Shown: positions 5,817 to 12,243 of the stretch, one piece after another
How the letters are laid out: each line of letters begins with the position of its first letter
How positions within the stretch are numbered: position 1 is the first letter of the stretch
NCBI GenBank assembly: GCA_018303225.1
Contig: JAGVYO010000022.1
Location: 1-15,225, forward strand
Direction of reading: 5' to 3'
From: Candidatus Woesearchaeota archaeon
GTDB taxonomy: Archaea; Nanobdellota; Nanobdellia; Woesearchaeales; JAGVYO01
Length of the DNA stretch: 15,225 nt
Program-made: the position numbers and the translations under genes
The notes under the pieces: generated by a model
Told to the model about the DNA's origin: nothing
The model's input: the letters and a program-made list of their open reading frames with translations, nothing else
Database searches by the model: none

Positions 5817-7013
5817 TTGAAACGATTATGGATTTTGATGGTATTTCTGCTTATTCCTGTTGTAGGTGCAGAGGTGCGAATCAACGAGATCATGTACGAC
5901 CCATCGGGAACGGACGATCAGCACGAATGGGTCGAGCTCTATAACGATGGCGCTGCCGCGAACCTATCCGGCTGGAAATTGCACGAGAGCAACGTCAATC
6001 ACGGCATGAGCCTCGCGCAGGGCAGCGGGATTATTGAAAGCAACGGGTACTGGATCATCGCAGATGACGCCGCTGCCTTTCTTTTGGATTATCCTTCCTT
6101 TAACAGTACTTTGTTCGATTCTTCCTTTGATCTGCGGAATGCCGAGGGCGAGCCCCTTGCATTAAAAGACACCAACGGCACGGTTGTCCATAACGTGACG
6201 TACGACGTCTCGTTGGGCGGAGACGGCGATGGCAATTCGCTGCAGTTCATCGACGGTGTATGGTATGCATCGGCTCCGACGCCGGGTACGGAAAATGAGC
6301 CGGATAGCGCCCCGCCCGATCAGCCAGGTGTTCCGGACGAGGAAAACGGCCTTTCCATTTCTGTCATTCTGGAAAGCCCGCTCTACATCGGCTTTTCCTA
6401 CACCAAGCTGTTCCGGATCGAGAACCTGGACCATGTGAGCGGGCAGACCTACCGTATCAACGCGACGGTGTATTACAACATTTCCGGTGAAAAGGAAGAT
6501 GCGTTTGATGTCATTGATTTGAATTCCTTTAAGACCGCCAATACAGGCATCTTTACGCCCGCAACTGCCGGCAATTTCACGGTTTGCGGAAAGATCATAT
6601 CCTCCACCATAGAGAACGATCCGGAAACAGACAATACCGCATGCGGCACCGTGGAAGTGATCAACCCGTTCACGATCCCCTGCAATATCTCCATCCGCGT
6701 AACCAGCGAAAAGCTGATTTACGAGCAGGGCGAGACCATCCAATTCGACAATAACTTGGATAACGAATCCTTCCCGTTTGTCATCGAATACTGGGTGGAA
6801 GACCTTTTTGGGACGATCTTCAAGAAAAAGGTGAATACCACCAATACCGACGCTAAATCCTATACGCCAAAAATTGACGAGAAAGACCGGGTTCTTCTGA
6901 TCAAAAACAGATTGTACCCATTCTGCAACGATGCTTCCCTGGAAGACAATACTGCGGAGAAACTGGTCATCGTAAAGAACAGCCAGGGAACCGCAGCAGC
7001 CTGCTGGACGTAG
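5817..7013 (+). CDS. Secreted lamin-tail-domain (LTD) surface protein, N-terminal part, ends at a frameshift
   Basis: The start is a TTG at 5817, supported by TTGAGGTAG upstream and by an immediate signal peptide, MKRLWILMVFLLIPVVGA, cleaved before EVRINEI. Residues about 19-160 form a lamin tail domain, an Ig-like fold found on secreted and surface proteins: VRINEIMYDPSG, HEWVELYNDG, LSGWKL, FDLRNAEGEPLALKD and WYASAPTPGTEN are its usual landmarks. From about 180 on there are one or two further CARDB/Ig-like beta domains. About ten N-x-S/T sequons indicate an exported glycoprotein. The last residues (after KNSQ, near 6983) run into unrelated sequence and a TAG at 7011, while a neighbouring frame carries the natural continuation. 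The gene is therefore interrupted, or the read has lost one base. Confidence 0.82.
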   Translation: MKRLWILMVFLLIPVVGAEVRINEIMYDPSGTDDQHEWVELYNDGAAANLSGWKLHESNVNHGMSLAQGSGIIESNGYWIIADDAAAFLLDYPSFNSTLFDSSFDLRNAEGEPLALKDTNGTVVHNVTYDVSLGGDGDGNSLQFIDGVWYASAPTPGTENEPDSAPPDQPGVPDEENGLSISVILESPLYIGFSYTKLFRIENLDHVSGQTYRINATVYYNISGEKEDAFDVIDLNSFKTANTGIFTPATAGNFTVCGKIISSTIENDPETDNTACGTVEVINPFTIPCNISIRVTSEKLIYEQGETIQFDNNLDNESFPFVIEYWVEDLFGTIFKKKVNTTNTDAKSYTPKIDEKDRVLLIKNRLYPFCNDASLEDNTAEKLVIVKNSQGTAAACWT

Positions 7014-7027
7014 GCTCCGATGGCAAA

Positions 7028-7534
7028 GTGAAATTCGGCGATGCATTCCGCGTGAACCTGAACATCTACAAGGGCAATACCGCCAAAAGCGCCATAGCCG
7101 TATGGCTGGAGGATCCGGACGGCAATAAGGTGGGCAAGGAATCCAAAGCCAATGCGAATACGAAATATACCGAATACGATATCAGCGTGCCCATCTACCT
7201 TCCGCCGAACTGCGACGAAAAGCTGGAAGAGGGCCGCTACACGATAAAGGCCGAGGGCCTGGACGAGGAGGACAAAGAGAAGATCGACGTGGAAGGGCTG
7301 ACCAAGACGTTGTGCGTCCAGAAAGGCGAGAAAACAGAAACGACTCAACTGGCCGCGTCCGAAGCAAAAACAGCTGTTTCTTCGGTTCCCGCGGAACAGA
7401 AGGTTGTGGAAGTTCCTGTGATGCAGCCCGGACTGGTCTACGAATCCACCACTCAGAAGGCCAAAAATCTGGTGCCGGCGTTTTTGATGGTGCTGACAAC
7501 CTTGCTGAGCATTGTTCTCCTGTGGCGAAAATAA
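7028..7534 (+). CDS. C-terminal part of the lamin-tail-domain protein, in a shifted frame, with membrane anchor
   Basis: This frame continues the preceding protein. Read from about 6983 in the same frame it gives PGNRSSLLDVGSDGKVKFGD before the nominal GTG at 7028, so the real join lies upstream of that codon. A beta domain of about 100 residues (FRVNLNIYKGNTAKSAIAVW to KTLCVQKGEK) is followed by a Thr/Ser/Ala-rich linker. A terminal transmembrane helix (NLVPAFLMVLTTLLSIVLLW) ends in RK, the classic C-terminal anchor of an archaeal surface protein. On its own the fragment has no signal peptide or ribosome site, so independent expression is unlikely. Joined to the first part it would make a protein of about 570 aa. 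The cause could be an assembly indel near AGCCAGGGAA or a real mutation. Confidence 0.75.
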   Translation: MKFGDAFRVNLNIYKGNTAKSAIAVWLEDPDGNKVGKESKANANTKYTEYDISVPIYLPPNCDEKLEEGRYTIKAEGLDEEDKEKIDVEGLTKTLCVQKGEKTETTQLAASEAKTAVSSVPAEQKVVEVPVMQPGLVYESTTQKAKNLVPAFLMVLTTLLSIVLLWRK

Positions 7535-7561
7535 GCATTAAACGGCGCATTAAGAATCGGC

Positions 7562-7663
7562 CATTATAAAAAAGAATTTTGTTGCGATAGAGCAAGACCA
7601 AAAATTTCGGCACGAAATTTTTGTTCCTTCCTTACCGCAAACAAAAAAATAAAAAGATCAATG
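7562..7663. repeat. Interspersed intergenic hairpin element, copy 2
   Basis: This is the second copy of the element at 1036-1136. GTTGCGATAG (7581-7590) and the 25-bp palindrome are identical: 7599-7609 pairs with 7613-7623 around a GCA loop. The flanking CATTAT, TTTT, CGCAAA and TCAATG blocks are kept at the same distances. TTGCG (7582-7586) pairs with CGCAA (7636-7640) and TA with TA, reproducing the outer stem, though more imperfectly. It starts 27 bp after the stop of the lamin-tail-domain gene. Confidence 0.75.
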
Positions 7664-7680
7664 GCAAAATCTTCCATCGG

Positions 7681-7730
7681 AGCCGGATGAAAGGATGTTC
7701 CTATGGAGATCCCGGCTATTGGAAATCTCC
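7681..7730 (+). other. Interleaved inverted repeats (pseudoknot-like) upstream of the 193-aa gene
   Basis: AGCCGG (7681-7686) is complementary to CCGGCT (7712-7717), and GGAGAT (7705-7710) to ATCTCC (7725-7730). The two pairs interlock in the order a-b-a'-b', the topology of an H-type pseudoknot, with loops of 18, 1 and 7 nt. As RNA it would lie in a read-through transcript; as DNA it lies just upstream of the TATA box and could be an operator. Six-base matches can arise by chance. Confidence 0.35.
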
Positions 7731-7742
7731 CTATAGCGATAC

Positions 7743-7751
7743 TTTTTTATA
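7743..7751 (+). promoter_or_regulatory. TATA box of the scpB operon
   Basis: TTTTTTATA is centred about 26 nt before ATG 7774, which predicts a leaderless transcript. No Shine-Dalgarno sequence precedes that ATG, in agreement. Confidence 0.6.
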
Positions 7752-7773
7752 GCTACAGCCGTTTGCAGGAATC

Positions 7774-8355
7774 ATGAGCGAACTTGAAAAACCGCAGGCA
7801 GAACATTTACGGTGCCGCATCATCATCGAGGTGCTGGGCAAGCCGAAAGAGCATATCGAAAAGGCGCTCCGCAGCTACGTCAAAAAGATCAGGGACGACG
7901 GGAACTTCATCGTTCTGAAGGAGGAATTTTCCGATGCAGCCCAGCAGGAAAGCGTGTACAGCATCTTTGTCGAGCTGGAGATGATCATCAAGGGCGTTTC
8001 CAACCTGATCGGCTTCTGCTTCGATTACATGCCTTCTTCGGTGGAGATACTCAAGCCAGATCACCTGTCCATGACCAACCTGGACCTGGCCAACATCATC
8101 AACGACCTCCAGGCGAAACTGCACAATGTGGACATGGTGGCCAAGCAATTGCGCGGTGAGAACGACCTGCTGCGCAAGAATCTGCACGCTTCGCTCACCA
8201 ACACGGTCAAGATCCTTCTGAACAGGCGCGGGATGGCGCCCGAAGAGCTTGCCAGATTCATGGGCCTTCCCGAAAAAGAGGCCGACGAGTTGCTGGGAAA
8301 GCTGGTCGAACAGAACCATATCAAAAAAGAGGACAATAAATTCAAGTTAGCGTAA
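7774..8355 (+). CDS. Hypothetical protein: alpha/beta domain, coiled coil and C-terminal winged helix; scpB operon
   Basis: I do not recognise a named family. The 193-aa protein opens with an alpha/beta domain (12-95) of strand-helix-strand pattern: CRIIIEVLG, a helix to VKKIRDD, FIVLKEEFS, VYSIFVELEM and VEILKP, possibly ferredoxin-like. A helical coil follows (103-140, LANIINDLQAKL to LLRKNLHAS). The C-terminus is a winged-helix-like segment (143-193, VKILLNRRGMAPEELARFMG then a wing ending KKEDNKFKLA). It starts leaderless at 7774 and ends one base before scpB, so the two are co-transcribed and probably coupled. The operon partner and C-terminal winged helix make a chromosome-related DNA- or protein-binding role plausible, but that is inference. 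It occupies the usual place of ScpA without resembling it. Confidence 0.85.
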   Translation: MSELEKPQAEHLRCRIIIEVLGKPKEHIEKALRSYVKKIRDDGNFIVLKEEFSDAAQQESVYSIFVELEMIIKGVSNLIGFCFDYMPSSVEILKPDHLSMTNLDLANIINDLQAKLHNVDMVAKQLRGENDLLRKNLHASLTNTVKILLNRRGMAPEELARFMGLPEKEADELLGKLVEQNHIKKEDNKFKLA

Positions 8356-8356
8356 G

Positions 8357-9508
8357 ATGGACGAGCTGAAACAAAAAATCGAAGCACTGCTTTTTTCTTC
8401 AGGCCGCAAGATGCCGGTTGACGAAATCGCCAGGCTCTGCCATAAGCACACCGACAAGGTCGAAGAGGCATTGAGGGAGCTGAAGAAGGAATACGATGAG
8501 AAGAACTCGAGCCTGATGGTGGTTGAGGAAGGCACTTCGTGGAAATTGACCGTGCGCGAGGAGCACCTGTCCCTTGTCCAGAACATCGTTACCAAGACTG
8601 AGATGAGCAGAACCCTGATGGAGACCTTGGCCGTTATCGCGTTCAAATACCCGATCAAGCAGTCCAATCTGATAAAAATAAGGACGAACAAGGCCTATGA
8701 CCATCTCCGGGAATTGGAAGAGATGGGTTACATTACGCGGCAGAAATACGGCCGCACCAACCTGATCAAGCTGACCGAGAAGTTCTTTGAATATTTCTCA
8801 TTGTCCGAGGATAAGCTGAAAGGCCATATGGAGGACTTTTCAAGCATCGCGAAGGCCATCGAGGAGAAAGAGGCCGAGATCAAGAAGACCAAGGAAGCGA
8901 TGAAGGAGCAGGCCATAAAAGAAGGCGCCAAGAAAGAGAGCAAGGCGCCCGAGGTTGACCTGCTGGACGAAAAAGGCGAACCGCACAAATTGGAAGTCTA
9001 TAGGGACAAGAATGCAAGGAAAAAGCACGTTATTGAGCCGTATGAAGAAAAACTGGGAAGCCTTGAAGTGATAGACGAGCCCGAGGAAGAAAGCAAGGGC
9101 GAAGAGGCCCAGGACACATCCGGCCTGGAAGAACCTGCTGAAGAAGGCGGCGTCGAAGAAAGCGACGATGTGGATAAAAGAGTGGAAGCGCTGATGCAGG
9201 AAGCCCGGGAAGAAGTGGAAGAAGAGAAGAAAGAGGCCGGCGGAACAAAAGAGCAGGAAGATGAAGCTACGGAAGAGAAAGAAGAATCCTCTGAAGAAGA
9301 GAAAAAAGAAGACGAAGAGCCTGCTGAAAACAAAAAAGCTAAAAAAAGCGATTACTCCAAATCGGAGCAGCCTGAAGAAGAAAGCGATACAGAAAAAGAG
9401 GATTCGGAAGAAGATGCAGAAGACGAATCCAAGAAAGAAGAGCAGGATTCCGAAGAGGATGCCGGTTCAGAATCCGAAGAAGACAAGGATAAAAACAAGG
9501 ACGATTAA
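8357..9508 (+). CDS. scpB: Segregation and condensation protein B (ScpB) with long acidic C-terminal tail
   Basis: ScpB is a kleisin-interacting winged-helix protein that, with ScpA and SMC, compacts and segregates chromosomes. Residues 1-75 form the first winged helix (LKQKIEALLFSSGRKMPVDE, then ALRELKKEYD and a wing through SWKLTVREEH). Residues 84-145 form the second, with the hallmark LMETLAVIAFKYPIKQSNLI and LRELEEMGYITRQKYGRTN. Typical ScpB is 170-200 aa; this one is 383. After a helix (155-195) and a short moderately ordered part, roughly residues 240-383 are almost wholly Glu, Asp, Lys and Ser. This tail is encoded by purine-rich DNA and is likely disordered. The start is one base after the upstream TAA. 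No scpA or smc gene lies in the window. Confidence 0.88.
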   Translation: MDELKQKIEALLFSSGRKMPVDEIARLCHKHTDKVEEALRELKKEYDEKNSSLMVVEEGTSWKLTVREEHLSLVQNIVTKTEMSRTLMETLAVIAFKYPIKQSNLIKIRTNKAYDHLRELEEMGYITRQKYGRTNLIKLTEKFFEYFSLSEDKLKGHMEDFSSIAKAIEEKEAEIKKTKEAMKEQAIKEGAKKESKAPEVDLLDEKGEPHKLEVYRDKNARKKHVIEPYEEKLGSLEVIDEPEEESKGEEAQDTSGLEEPAEEGGVEESDDVDKRVEALMQEAREEVEEEKKEAGGTKEQEDEATEEKEESSEEEKKEDEEPAENKKAKKSDYSKSEQPEEESDTEKEDSEEDAEDESKKEEQDSEEDAGSESEEDKDKNKDD

Positions 9509-9509
9509 G

Positions 9510-9656
9510 ATGCTGCTTCTTCAATGCCCTAAATGCAAGAATAAGATGAAGTACCAGCCGCAGCAGGCTTCGCTGGCCAACAAGAAAAAAAGATGCGTCT
9601 ATTGCGGATTCAGCATTTCCGTCGCCAAAAATACAGCGGGCACAATAAAAGCCTAA
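9510..9656 (+). CDS. 48-aa zinc-ribbon protein
   Basis: This small gene starts at ATG 9510, one base after the scpB stop, in the same TAAGATG arrangement as the scpB start. The protein, MLLLQCPKCKNKMKYQP through CVYCGFSISVAK, has CPKC and CVYC knuckles about 22 residues apart, enough for one structural zinc. It is Lys-rich between and after them, fitting a nucleic-acid or protein-binding ribbon. A longer open stretch in the same frame reaches back into scpB but only yields lysine-rich antiphase translation of the acidic tail, so the ATG is preferred. It is the last gene of the three-gene operon. Specific function unknown. Confidence 0.8.
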   Translation: MLLLQCPKCKNKMKYQPQQASLANKKKRCVYCGFSISVAKNTAGTIKA

Positions 9657-9670
9657 ATGTAGAATTCTGC

Positions 9671-9689
9671 CTTTATAGCCGTTATAAAG
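9671..9689. promoter_or_regulatory. Palindrome CTTTATA-5-TATAAAG upstream of gyrA
   Basis: CTTTATA (9671-9677) and TATAAAG (9683-9689) form a perfect 7-bp inverted repeat with a 5-nt spacer, lying about 20-30 bp upstream of the gyrA TATA box. Both arms are TATA-like, so it could be a regulator operator, a second promoter, or chance in A/T-rich DNA. Confidence 0.35.
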
Positions 9690-9707
9690 CCTAAATTCAA
9701 GCAAAAC

Positions 9708-9717
9708 CTTTATATAT
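9708..9717 (+). promoter_or_regulatory. TATA box of gyrA
   Basis: CTTTATATAT is centred near 9713, predicting a start near 9738 and a leader of about 28 nt before ATG 9766. This makes gyrA independent of the scpB operon. Confidence 0.6.
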
Positions 9718-9738
9718 CATGAGCCATTCGTAAACCCT

Positions 9739-9756
9739 GAGAAAATTCCTTTTCTC
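9739..9756 (+). promoter_or_regulatory. 5'-leader hairpin of gyrA
   Basis: GAGAAAA (9739-9745) pairs perfectly with TTTTCTC (9750-9756) around a TTCC loop. The predicted transcription start is at or one base before the stem, so the mRNA would begin with this hairpin, leaving nine unpaired bases before the ATG. No Shine-Dalgarno sequence is present. Confidence 0.45.
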
Positions 9757-9765
9757 CGTCAAAAA

Positions 9766-12243
9766 ATGACCGAAAATAGCCCGCAGCCTAATCAGAAAAT
9801 TGTCCTTCGCGAGATCGAAGACGAGATGAAGGAGTCCTATCTGAACTACTCCATGTCCGTCATTGTGGGCCGTGCCTTGCCAGATGTGAGGGACGGCCTG
9901 AAGCCCGTGCACCGAAGAATTCTCTTTGCCATGCACGACATGGGCATTCTTCATAATAAGGCTTTTAAGAAGTCAGCCAGAATCGTTGGTGAGGTTTTGG
10001 GAAAATACCATCCGCACGGCGATATGGCCGTCTATGACGCCATGGTGCGCATGGTGCAGCCCTTCTCCTTAAGGTATCCTTTAGTCCAGGGCCAGGGTAA
10101 TTTTGGCAGCGTGGATGGCGATTCGCCGGCAGCGATGCGTTATTCAGAGGCAAGATTGGCTAAAACAGCCGAGGATATGTTGCAGGACATCGATAAAGAG
10201 ACCGTTCCATATGTTCCGAATTTTGATGCTAGTTTGCAGGAACCCACCGTCCTGCCTTCCAAGATGCCCAATCTGCTGTTGAACGGCTCTGCCGGGATTG
10301 CCGTAGGCATGGCTACCAACATTCCTCCCCATAATATGAACGAATTGGCCGATGGCATCATCCATCAAATTGGCAACCCAGAGATATCCTTGAATGAATT
10401 GATGCAATCCATCAAAGGTCCGGATTTTCCGACAGGAGCACTGATCTGCGGAAGGAACGGCATTGTCAATGCCTATTCTACGGGCCGTGGAAAACTGACC
10501 GTACGCGCCAAAATGAATGTCGAGGAAATCAAAAACCATAACACCATTGTGGTTACAGAGATCCCGTACATGGTCAACAAAGCCGAGACCATCGAGCATA
10601 TTGCCGATTTGGTACGTGATAAACGGATTGTAGGCATCTCTGATTTGCGGGACGAATCCGACCGGGACGGCATGCGTGTCCTTGTCCAGCTGAAGAAAGA
10701 CGCGAATCCGGATGTTGTCATAAACCAGCTGTACAAATACTCCCGATTGCAGGTTACGTTCAGCGTCATCATGCTCGCGTTAGTAAACAATGTGCCAAAG
10801 ATCCTCCCGCTGAAGCAGGTCATTCACCATTTCATCGAGCACCGGCGGGAAATGGTCAGAAAGAGGACACAGTATGATCTGAAGAAAGCCGCGGAAAAGG
10901 CGCACATCCTGGAAGGGCTGATCATCGCCCTGGAAAAGATAGGACCTGTCATCCAGCTGATCCGGAAGTCCAAATCCGCGGAAACCGCCAAAGCAGACTT
11001 GGTCGCCAGCTTTTCATTGACCGAGATCCAGGCGCAGGCCATCCTCGACATGCGCCTGCAGCGTTTGACCAGCCTGGAGCAGGAAAAGATCCGCACCGAG
11101 CACAAGGAGCTGCTGCAGAAGATCGAGGAGTATAAGGACATCCTGGCGCATGAGCAAAAGATACTGGATATCATCAAGAAAGAGCTGCTCGAGCTGAAAG
11201 CCCAGTACGGCGATGCACGAAGGACCGAAATCATTGATCTCGAGACCACGGAGCTGAACATGGAAGACCTGGTCAAGGATGATACTGTTGTGGTTACCAT
11301 GACGCATTCCGGCTATCTCAAGCGGCTGCCGGTGAGTACCTACAAGCAGCAGGGCCGCGGCGGCAAGGGCGTTATCGGCGCCGGCACCCGTGAGGGAGAT
11401 TTTGTGGAGGATGTGTTTATTGCCACCACCCATTCCTATATCCTGTTCTTTACCAACAAGGGCCGGGTCTATTGGCTGAAGGTCTATGACATTCCCGAAG
11501 GCAGCCGCGCTGCGCAGGGAAAGGCCATTGTGAATTTATTGGAGCTGCAGCCCGATGAGAAAATAAGCGCCTTTATCCCGGTAAAAGAGTTCAAGGAATC
11601 CAATTACCTGATTTTGGCCACGGAAAAAGGCACGGTGAAGAAGACCGCCATGTCTGCCTATGGCAATCCGCGCAAGGGCGGCATCATCGCCATCACGCTG
11701 GATCCGAACGATGCACTCATCGAAGCCGTCCAGACGGATGGAAATCAGCAGCTGATTTTGGCCACGCGCAATGGGATGGCCGTGCGTTTCAATGAGCAGG
11801 ATGTCCGTTCTACAGGCCGTTCGGCCATGGGCGTCCGCGGCATTACCTTGCGGGAGAACGATTCGGTGGTGGCCATGGTGATCGCTTCGGATGACAAGAC
11901 CTTATTGACCGTTACCGAGAACGGCTACGGAAAACGTTCGGCTGTTTCGGAGTATAGGCTGGTGGCCCGCGCCTCCATCGGCGTCAAGAACATCATCTGC
12001 AGCGAGCGCAACGGCCGTGTGGTGGCCGTGAAATGCGTCTCCGACCAGGAAGATTTGATATTGATCAGCCAGCAGGGCATTTTGATCCGGGTCCCTGCAT
12101 CGGGCATCTCGGTGATTGGCCGGAATACTGTAGGGGTTACGATCATGAAGCTGGAAGCCAGCGATAAGGTGGTAGCGGCTGCGAAAGTGGCCCGGGAGGA
12201 GGCTCCCGTTGAGGAAAATGAAAGCGCTGATTCTGACCAGTAA
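9766..12243 (+). CDS. gyrA: DNA gyrase subunit A
   Basis: The 825-aa type IIA topoisomerase subunit cuts and religates DNA and, with GyrB, introduces negative supercoils using ATP. The breakage-reunion domain shows GRALPDVRDGLKPVHRRILF, the helix-4 region YHPHGDMAVYDAMVRMVQPF, and the active-site tyrosine Y126 in AAMRYSEARL. The tower and coiled-coil (roughly 350-490) include LLKQ-like and LRLQRLTSLE-type elements (RLQRLTSLEQEKI). The C-terminal beta-pinwheel carries a GyrA box, QGRGGKG (529-535), followed by repeated blade motifs (GRVYWLKVYDIPEGSRAAQG, GTVKKTAMS, GMAVRFNEQDVRSTGR). The box distinguishes gyrase from topoisomerase IV. A short acidic tail ends the protein. The position matching E. 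coli Ser83 is Met87, while Asp87 is kept as Asp91. Gyrase in archaea is of bacterial origin. No gyrB is adjacent. Confidence 0.97.
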   Translation: MTENSPQPNQKIVLREIEDEMKESYLNYSMSVIVGRALPDVRDGLKPVHRRILFAMHDMGILHNKAFKKSARIVGEVLGKYHPHGDMAVYDAMVRMVQPFSLRYPLVQGQGNFGSVDGDSPAAMRYSEARLAKTAEDMLQDIDKETVPYVPNFDASLQEPTVLPSKMPNLLLNGSAGIAVGMATNIPPHNMNELADGIIHQIGNPEISLNELMQSIKGPDFPTGALICGRNGIVNAYSTGRGKLTVRAKMNVEEIKNHNTIVVTEIPYMVNKAETIEHIADLVRDKRIVGISDLRDESDRDGMRVLVQLKKDANPDVVINQLYKYSRLQVTFSVIMLALVNNVPKILPLKQVIHHFIEHRREMVRKRTQYDLKKAAEKAHILEGLIIALEKIGPVIQLIRKSKSAETAKADLVASFSLTEIQAQAILDMRLQRLTSLEQEKIRTEHKELLQKIEEYKDILAHEQKILDIIKKELLELKAQYGDARRTEIIDLETTELNMEDLVKDDTVVVTMTHSGYLKRLPVSTYKQQGRGGKGVIGAGTREGDFVEDVFIATTHSYILFFTNKGRVYWLKVYDIPEGSRAAQGKAIVNLLELQPDEKISAFIPVKEFKESNYLILATEKGTVKKTAMSAYGNPRKGGIIAITLDPNDALIEAVQTDGNQQLILATRNGMAVRFNEQDVRSTGRSAMGVRGITLRENDSVVAMVIASDDKTLLTVTENGYGKRSAVSEYRLVARASIGVKNIICSERNGRVVAVKCVSDQEDLILISQQGILIRVPASGISVIGRNTVGVTIMKLEASDKVVAAAKVAREEAPVEENESADSDQ
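12193..12208 (+). promoter_or_regulatory. GC-rich hairpin at the gyrA/THUMP gene overlap
   Basis: CGGGAG (12193-12198) pairs with CTCCCG (12203-12208) around a GAGG tetraloop. It ends 9 bases before ATG 12218 and sits within the end of gyrA. The loop and the following TTGAGG both resemble ribosome-binding sequence, so it may tune translation of the downstream gene. Confidence 0.4.

Noticed and set aside
6978..6995. Programmed -1 frameshift in the lamin-tail-domain gene
   Set aside because: The local GGGAACC does not meet the X-XXY-YYZ slippery pattern and no strong stimulatory stem is evident, so an indel is more likely.
7774..8355. The gene before scpB as ScpA
   Set aside because: The N-terminus is alpha/beta rather than the helical kleisin domain, and none of the usual ScpA opening motifs is visible; only the C-terminal winged helix is similar in type.
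9261..9509. Lysine-rich open frame running through the end of scpB into the zinc-ribbon gene
   Set aside because: It is the shifted-frame reading of the repetitive acidic-tail codons (GAA/GAG give Lys/Arg). Only the part from ATG 9510 has protein-like features.
9766..12243. Topoisomerase IV subunit ParC instead of GyrA
   Set aside because: A GyrA box (QGRGGKG) and a full set of pinwheel blade motifs are present, which fits gyrase.
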